Assembly (NCBI GenBank): GCA_029237755.1
Contig: JAQZBT010000010.1
Location: 1-14,565 of the forward strand
Origin: Candidatus Saccharimonadota bacterium
GTDB taxonomy: Bacteria; Patescibacteriota; Saccharimonadia; UBA4664
DNA length: 14,565 nt
Direction of reading: 5' to 3'
The number at the start of each line of letters is the position of its first letter. The first letter of the stretch is position 1. Below, in pieces: positions 9,629 to 14,565 of the stretch. Under the pieces are notes generated by a model that did not search any database, was not told the origin of the DNA, and saw nothing but the letters and a program-made list of their open reading frames with translations. Position numbers and translations under genes: made by a program.

Positions 9629-11302
9629 ATGCTCATCAATCTCCAAAACATTGGCAAGACCATCGGTGCCAAGACTCTCTACTCCGGACTCGACCTCAAC
9701 ATCCAGGCCGGCGAAAAGCTTGGCCTAATCGGCCGCAACGGCATCGGCAAGACGACCCTTCTGGGTATCATTGCCGGCACCGATCATGACTTTACCGGCG
9801 ACATCGACTCGCGCCGGGGCTTGGTCGTGGCCTCAACTACTCAGGAACACCACGGCATGCTCGAGCAACCGGTCCTGGATTACGTCCTTGCCGGATTGCC
9901 GGAGTACGCCAAGCTCCACCACATCATCTCCCATCACCCGGACACCATGGGCACCGACATGAAGTTGATCGGCGAGTATACTGACGCCCTCACTCGCTTC
10001 GGTGAGCTCGGTTACTACGACATCGAGCAGCGTGCCCGCGCCGAGCTCGAGGCCTTCCAGGTTCCGGTCGGGCGTATCGATGGCCCTATGCGCCTGCTTT
10101 CGGGAGGGCAAAAACGATTCGTCGAGCTGGTCAAAGTCACTCTCTCCGATGCCGACCTCTATCTCATCGACGAACCCACCAACCACATGGACTACTTCGC
10201 CAAAGACGAGTTCATCAAGTGGCTCGAGGACGTGGAGCAATCGGTCGTGGTGGTCACGCACGACCGCGACGTCCTGGCGGCGGTCGATCGCATCGTGGAA
10301 ATGAAACCGCAGGGTATCATCAACTTCCCCGGCAACTACGAGGCCTACCTCAAGCAAAACGGCGCCGCCACTGCCAAGGCCATCGACACCTACGAAAACG
10401 GCCAGAAGCGGCTGGTGAAGCTCGAAAAACAGATTCGTGAAGCGCGCCAGAAGAAGGCGTCGTGGAGTGGCACCGCCGACAAGACCAACCCGTTCATGTT
10501 GCTGGAGCGACGCCTCACCAAGGAGCGTGACGAACTGCAGCTAACCCTGCAAAAGCCCGATTTCTGGATCGACCAGGAGACTATCGGCCAGATGCGCGAC
10601 AAGGTTGTCGCCAAGTATGACAAGTACAAGGCGCGCAACATCCGACTGCGCACTCAGGGCGAACACCGCTCTCGTCGGGTGCTGGCCATTGAGGACCTAT
10701 CGCTCGGTTATGACCAGCCGCTCTTCGCCGACATCACGTTTGACCTCGCGGTCGGCGAAAGGCTGCGGCTGCACGGCCGCAACGGGGCCGGCAAATCCAC
10801 ACTTGTCAAAGCCGTTCTGGCTGCCGCCGCCGACCAGAGGCCTCCCAGTACCGTTTACGCCGGCAACATCACAGTCGATCCCAAGACCGTCATAGGTACG
10901 TATGAGCAGGAGATCGACGAGAAGTACCTCGGCCTGCCGCTATCCGCGGCTATCACTCGCGTCTACCAGGACCGGGGCCTGGAGGCCGGCGACCGCAAGA
11001 TCAAGCAGGTCATGGCCGAGTACCTGTTCGACCCAGTTCAGGACGGCCGTCTCGAGATCCGGCGGCTCTCCGGTGGCCAGAAGGCCCGCTTCCAGCTGAT
11101 TGCGCTACTCTGCCACCAGCCCAACCTGCTGATCCTCGACGAACCCACCAACCACTTGGACCTGCCGAGTATCGAGGAACTGGAGAAGGCGCTCGACCGC
11201 TACAGCGGCGCGGTGCTCTACATTTCGCACGACACCTACTTCGCGCGCAACGTCGGCGGCGACGTCGTCGAGATAGCGGCTGCACAAAAAAGCTTGCTCT
11301 AA
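9629..11302 (+). CDS. ABC-F family ATPase (ribosome-associated)
   Basis: A 557-residue protein with two ABC ATPase domains and no membrane segment, the layout of the ABC-F family. Domain 1: Walker A GRNGIGKT (35-42), signature LSGGQ (157-161), Walker B with DEPTNH (181-186), switch His211. A charged linker at about 245-345 corresponds to the tRNA-interacting region. Domain 2: Walker A GRNGAGKS (383-390), LSGGQ (480-484), DEPTNHLD (504-511), switch His534. All catalytic residues are intact. ABC-F proteins bind the ribosomal E site and relieve stalling or protect against ribosome-targeting antibiotics. The subtype (EttA, Uup, YdiF or a resistance type) cannot be settled by eye, so no symbol is given. 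The ATG lacks a Shine-Dalgarno. The next gene starts 52 bp downstream with no terminator between. Confidence 0.93.
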   Translation: MLINLQNIGKTIGAKTLYSGLDLNIQAGEKLGLIGRNGIGKTTLLGIIAGTDHDFTGDIDSRRGLVVASTTQEHHGMLEQPVLDYVLAGLPEYAKLHHIISHHPDTMGTDMKLIGEYTDALTRFGELGYYDIEQRARAELEAFQVPVGRIDGPMRLLSGGQKRFVELVKVTLSDADLYLIDEPTNHMDYFAKDEFIKWLEDVEQSVVVVTHDRDVLAAVDRIVEMKPQGIINFPGNYEAYLKQNGAATAKAIDTYENGQKRLVKLEKQIREARQKKASWSGTADKTNPFMLLERRLTKERDELQLTLQKPDFWIDQETIGQMRDKVVAKYDKYKARNIRLRTQGEHRSRRVLAIEDLSLGYDQPLFADITFDLAVGERLRLHGRNGAGKSTLVKAVLAAAADQRPPSTVYAGNITVDPKTVIGTYEQEIDEKYLGLPLSAAITRVYQDRGLEAGDRKIKQVMAEYLFDPVQDGRLEIRRLSGGQKARFQLIALLCHQPNLLILDEPTNHLDLPSIEELEKALDRYSGAVLYISHDTYFARNVGGDVVEIAAAQKSLL

Positions 11303-11341
11303 GCCATGCATTAGCAGTACTATCAAACATAAGTAGTATAT

Positions 11342-11348
11342 AAAGGGG
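11342..11348 (+). promoter_or_regulatory. Ribosome binding site that fixes a TTG start
   Basis: AAAGGGG lies 6 nt before the TTG at 11355. The next in-frame ATG (11409, residue 19) would remove the basic N-terminus of the signal segment and has no comparable site, so TTG is preferred. Confidence 0.7.
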
Positions 11349-11354
11349 TACGTT

Positions 11355-12395
11355 TTGGCAGAGAAACACAGCGCATCACTGCGGCGAGTAAAGCGCTTTA
11401 ACGGCCTCATGGCGGGACTATCGGCCATATCACTAGTCGGCTTGGGCTACTATGTCGCAGTTAGCTTGGCTGCCGCCGCCAGCATGTATTTGACTCCAGC
11501 ATCCGGCACCTATGCAGCCGGTTCCACTTTGACTGTAACCGTGCGCATCAACACCGGTGGCGACGACGTCAACGCCGTCCAGGCCGACCTCACTTACCCC
11601 ACCAATAAACTGACCTTCCAAAGCGTTGACGCTAGCGCTAGCGCCTTTGACGTTCCTGCTCCGACCTCGGGCGGAAACGGCGCCGTTTCGATTGCCCGCG
11701 GCAAGATCGGCAACGTCACTGGTGACGTTGAAGTCGCCAAGGTTAAGTTCACAGTCTTAAGCTCACCAGGCTCTGTACCCATCACCTTCAGCAACTCATC
11801 GGCGGTTGTGCGCAGTTCCGACTCGGTCAATATCCTGGCCAACAAGACCGGTGGCACCTACACCATCCCGGCTGCAGCCACGCCTGCTCCTACCGCCGCC
11901 AATACCCCCACGCCTACACTCAAGGTGACCGCCAAGACTCCGACCCCATCTCCCGGCGCCAAGACTCCTACGCCTTCGCCGACCGCCGCCGCTTCCAAGA
12001 CGCCAACCCCCACGGCCGTCGCAGCCGGACCAAAGTCCAGTAGTCCGTCGCCCTCCGCCACCGTGGCAGCGACTCCTGCCGACTCCCAGGCCCTGGTCGC
12101 CCGTCTTGCCACCCTGGCGAAGTCGCCACTATTCCTGGGTCTGCTCGGTCTGACCGTCCTGCTCCTCGCCGGTACAGGTGTCGGCATCGCCATCCGCCAC
12201 CACCACGAGGCCGGCCTCATCGCAGGCGTGCCCGTCAACCCCGGTCTGGATGCTCCTGTAACCCAGGGCCCGCCGCCTCCCACGACGCCTGCTGGGCCAC
12301 CGCCGAGCACGTTCCATCCGGGCGGCGACACCCCCGACGCTGACGCCAACAAGCCTGGCGAAAACCCACCGCCAAAACCACCGAGCCAAGGCTAA
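11355..12395 (+). CDS. Cohesin-like protein with Thr/Pro linker and C-terminal membrane segment
   Basis: A 346-residue surface protein starting at TTG. A basic N-terminus and hydrophobic signal segment (about 17-42, ending AAAAS) precede a cohesin-like domain (about 44-170). The domain shares VNAVQADLTY, SIARGK, VTGD and NKTGGTY with the 503-residue protein, so the two are paralogues. Residues about 172-240 are a low-complexity linker with repeated KTPTPSP-type units, probably a wall-spanning stalk. A second hydrophobic segment (about 257-280) is followed by RHHH and a 60-residue tail with PPPP runs. If the signal is cleaved, the cohesin is outside and the Pro-rich tail is cytoplasmic. There is no dockerin and no LPxTG sorting motif. 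It follows the ABC-F gene closely; a weak TTGCTC/TACTAT promoter (11294-11323) is possible. Its role is unknown; a membrane-held receptor for dockerin partners is inference. Confidence 0.87.
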   Translation: MAEKHSASLRRVKRFNGLMAGLSAISLVGLGYYVAVSLAAAASMYLTPASGTYAAGSTLTVTVRINTGGDDVNAVQADLTYPTNKLTFQSVDASASAFDVPAPTSGGNGAVSIARGKIGNVTGDVEVAKVKFTVLSSPGSVPITFSNSSAVVRSSDSVNILANKTGGTYTIPAAATPAPTAANTPTPTLKVTAKTPTPSPGAKTPTPSPTAAASKTPTPTAVAAGPKSSSPSPSATVAATPADSQALVARLATLAKSPLFLGLLGLTVLLLAGTGVGIAIRHHHEAGLIAGVPVNPGLDAPVTQGPPPPTTPAGPPPSTFHPGGDTPDADANKPGENPPPKPPSQG

Positions 12396-12407
12396 CCCAT
12401 TAGCACC

Positions 12408-12434
12408 GGCCGGGCGGGAACCAACCGCCCGGCC
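12408..12434 (+). terminator. GC-rich hairpin after the cohesin gene (no U-tract)
   Basis: GGCCGGGCGG (12408-12417) pairs perfectly over 10 bp with CCGCCCGGCC (12425-12434), loop GAACCAA. It is 12 bp after the stop. No T run follows, and the next promoter's -10 begins 1 nt later, so it fills the -35 region of that promoter. It may be a terminator, an operator or both. Confidence 0.6.
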
Positions 12435-12435
12435 A

Positions 12436-12444
12436 TGCTAAGAT
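12436..12444 (+). promoter_or_regulatory. Extended -10 promoter for the Mur ligase gene
   Basis: TGCTAAGAT is a TGn-TAAGAT extended -10 whose end is 7 nt from the ATG at 12452, predicting a leaderless mRNA. There is no Shine-Dalgarno before the ATG. Confidence 0.6.
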
Positions 12445-12451
12445 TTCGGTA

Positions 12452-13834
12452 ATGAAAGGCCACCTTTACTTCATCGGCATCACCGGTCACGCCATCCGGG
12501 GCGTCGCCCTGGCGGCCCGTGACTTGGGCTATGAAGTGAGCGGCCTGGACGAACCCGCGGTGCCACCTGGCAGCGACTGGGTAACGGAGCAGGGAATACC
12601 CTGGAAGCGGCAGTACAATCCCAGTCAACTCGAGGGTGTGACGGCCGTGATCGTCACCGGCGCCCACGTCTCCGATTCATATCCGCCCATCCGCGACGCC
12701 CGCCGGCAGGGCATCGCTATCAAGTCATACGCCCAGCTGGTAGGGGAGCTGACTTCCCAGGCGCACGTTATCAGCGTCGCCGGCACGCACGGCAAGACGA
12801 CCACCACCTCGCTCATCGCCTGGCTGCTCGAATCGGCCGGCCGCAAGCCCGACTTCCTCGTCGGCATCCGGCCCTTCAACTTTGAATCCAGCGTCCGCCT
12901 CTCCGGCTCCAAAGTGATGGTGGCTGAAGGCGACGAGTACCGGGCCTCTAAGCTGGAAGACAAATCGAAGGTCGAATACTACCATCCCGATACTCTGGTT
13001 CTAACGTCAGTCGAGCACGACCACCCGGACATGTTCCCGGACCTCGCCTCTGTCGTGAAGCGCTTCCGCCACATCGTCGCCGGTCTGCCCAAAACCGGCC
13101 GCCTAGTGGTCTGGTCGGGTAGCGAAACGGTTATCGAAATCGCGGAATCCGCCAAGTGCAGCGTAATTACGTACGGCCTCGACGCCGGCGACTACATCGC
13201 GCGCGACATCGCCTACCAGCCTACCGGCATCGAGTTTGACGTCGAGTTCAACGATGAAATACTGGGCCGGATCGCAGTGCCGCTCTATGGCAAACACAAC
13301 GTCCTCAACGTCCTCGCAGCCGTAGCTGTCTGTCTCTCCGAAGGCCTGACGTTTGACCAGATTCTCGACGGTGCGGCCGGCTTCAAGGGCGCCTACCGCC
13401 GGTTCAATATTGTCTCGTCGCCCGGCGCCCCGGTGACTGTGGTTGACGACTACGCGCACCACCCGACCGAAGCCACCACCAACATCGAAGCCGCCAAACT
13501 CCACTTCCCCGAGCGTCGTGTGGTCGTAGTCTACCGACCTCATACCTATACACGCACCGCCGCGCTACTCAAGGAGTATCAGCGCGCCTTCGACCGGGCC
13601 GACCTGGTCTACATCACCGACATCGAAGGCGCCCGCGAAGCCGGCCTCGAACATTCCGTCTCAGGCAACGATATCGTTCAGGCCCTCAAAGTTCCGGCGC
13701 TTTACACGGCCAACCGCGCCGATTTGATAAAACATACGACAAAGGACTCGAAACCCGGCGACATCATTCTCTGCTTCACCGTTTCGGGCTACGATGAGGT
13801 GGCCCGCGAGCTGGCTGCCAAGCTCAACGGGTAG
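12452..13834 (+). CDS. murC: Mur ligase, UDP-N-acetylmuramate--L-alanine ligase type (MurC/Mpl-like)
   Basis: A 460-residue cytoplasmic ATP-dependent Mur ligase. MurC adds L-Ala to UDP-MurNAc, the first peptide step of peptidoglycan synthesis; Mpl instead adds recycled murein peptide to it. Seen: N-terminal nucleotide-binding fold beginning FIGITGHAIRGVA (7-19), ATP loop GTHGKTTTT (111-119), central domain with EGDEY and VEHDHPDMFPD, GKHNVLNVLAAVAV, and C-terminal DDYAHHPTE (332-340) plus RPHTYTRT. The length is typical of both. The C-terminal motifs are MurC-like, but the central region (DEY, then a Lys-rich DKSKVEYYHPDTLVL stretch) resembles Mpl more than MurC (DESD). The symbol is the best guess between these. 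The start has no Shine-Dalgarno and probably a leaderless transcript. The gene shows that the cell makes or remodels a peptidoglycan wall, across which the cohesin proteins would act. Confidence 0.8.
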   Translation: MKGHLYFIGITGHAIRGVALAARDLGYEVSGLDEPAVPPGSDWVTEQGIPWKRQYNPSQLEGVTAVIVTGAHVSDSYPPIRDARRQGIAIKSYAQLVGELTSQAHVISVAGTHGKTTTTSLIAWLLESAGRKPDFLVGIRPFNFESSVRLSGSKVMVAEGDEYRASKLEDKSKVEYYHPDTLVLTSVEHDHPDMFPDLASVVKRFRHIVAGLPKTGRLVVWSGSETVIEIAESAKCSVITYGLDAGDYIARDIAYQPTGIEFDVEFNDEILGRIAVPLYGKHNVLNVLAAVAVCLSEGLTFDQILDGAAGFKGAYRRFNIVSSPGAPVTVVDDYAHHPTEATTNIEAAKLHFPERRVVVVYRPHTYTRTAALLKEYQRAFDRADLVYITDIEGAREAGLEHSVSGNDIVQALKVPALYTANRADLIKHTTKDSKPGDIILCFTVSGYDEVARELAAKLNG

Positions 13835-13845
13835 CCTCTCGGCTC

Positions 13846-13874
13846 TTGATAATTCCCTCGTTTCCAGATAAAAT
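13846..13874 (+). promoter_or_regulatory. Sigma-70-type promoter for fusA
   Basis: TTGATA (13846-13851) and TAAAAT (13869-13874) lie 17 bp apart, each 5 of 6 to consensus. The predicted start near 13881 gives a leader of about 68 nt. It begins 12 bp after the Mur ligase stop. Confidence 0.82.
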
Positions 13875-13884
13875 CTCCCTAAGC

Positions 13885-13905
13885 AGTGCGCAATGCGCCC
13901 TTTTT
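13885..13905 (+). terminator. Terminator-like hairpin in the fusA leader
   Basis: GCGC (13888-13891) and GCGC (13895-13898) pair around AAT, with AG/CT extending the stem past one mismatch, followed by TTTTT and then ATTT. It lies a few nt after the predicted fusA start, so it could be an attenuator or 5' stabiliser as well as a weak terminator for the Mur ligase gene. The stem is short. Confidence 0.4.
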
Positions 13906-13948
13906 ATTTGTGCACACACATAACCTATAAGGAACCACACGAACCACC

Positions 13949-14565
<617 letters not shown>

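Noticed and set aside
11858..12352. - strand open frame opposite the Thr/Pro-rich linker
   Set aside because: Its Gly/Val repeats are just the antisense of the Pro/Thr codons. The + strand frame has a signal segment, cohesin domain and membrane segment.

Overview
The window is a 14.6 kb piece of a GC-rich bacterial chromosome with every recognisable gene on the + strand. It joins core transcription and translation genes (3' part of rpoB, rpoC, rpsL, rpsG, 5' part of fusA) with a set of secreted or membrane-anchored cohesin-type proteins. The standard genetic code fits: TGA is a true stop for two genes, so UGA-recoding lineages are unlikely. Short RNA polymerase subunits, a Gram-positive-length S12, dense gene packing, probable leaderless genes and cohesin/dockerin/FN3 surface proteins suggest a Patescibacteria/CPR member, perhaps Saccharibacteria-like. 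That placement is inference from the proteins, not a phylogeny.

Layout. 2-5743: rpoB (5' end missing) and rpoC, 3 bp apart, closed by a strong intrinsic terminator. 5794-5975: a short intergenic region with a tandem pair of 32-bp repeats, an inverted partial copy of it, and a 12-bp palindrome. 5976-7999: two translationally coupled genes (ATGA overlap), a small membrane-anchored cohesin-like protein and a 503-residue protein with a signal/anchor, a cohesin-like domain, three FN3 domains and a C-terminal dockerin. 8016-9129: a hairpin, a canonical promoter, rpsL, rpsG and an intrinsic terminator. 9129-11302: a PPC/DUF296 protein and an ABC-F ATPase, each preceded by an extended -10 promoter very close to the ATG with no Shine-Dalgarno. 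11355-12395: a third cohesin-like protein with a Thr/Pro linker, a second membrane segment and a Pro-rich tail. 12408-13834: a hairpin, another near-leaderless promoter and a Mur ligase (MurC-type with Mpl-like features). 13846-14565: a canonical promoter, a leader with a terminator-like hairpin, and fusA, cut by the window end.

How the genes fit together. The str cluster (rpsL-rpsG-fusA) is split by about 4.9 kb and several expression units. The cohesin-like genes sit on both sides of rpsL-rpsG. One of them also has a dockerin, so a non-cellulosomal cohesin-dockerin surface assembly, possibly for self-association or attachment to other cells, is the most interesting hypothesis here. Three translation or transcription proteins also differ at normally near-invariant sites: EF-G has NKIN instead of NKxD, S12 has Arg at the classical streptomycin-resistance Lys, and the RpoC trigger loop has MKTFH instead of MRTFH.
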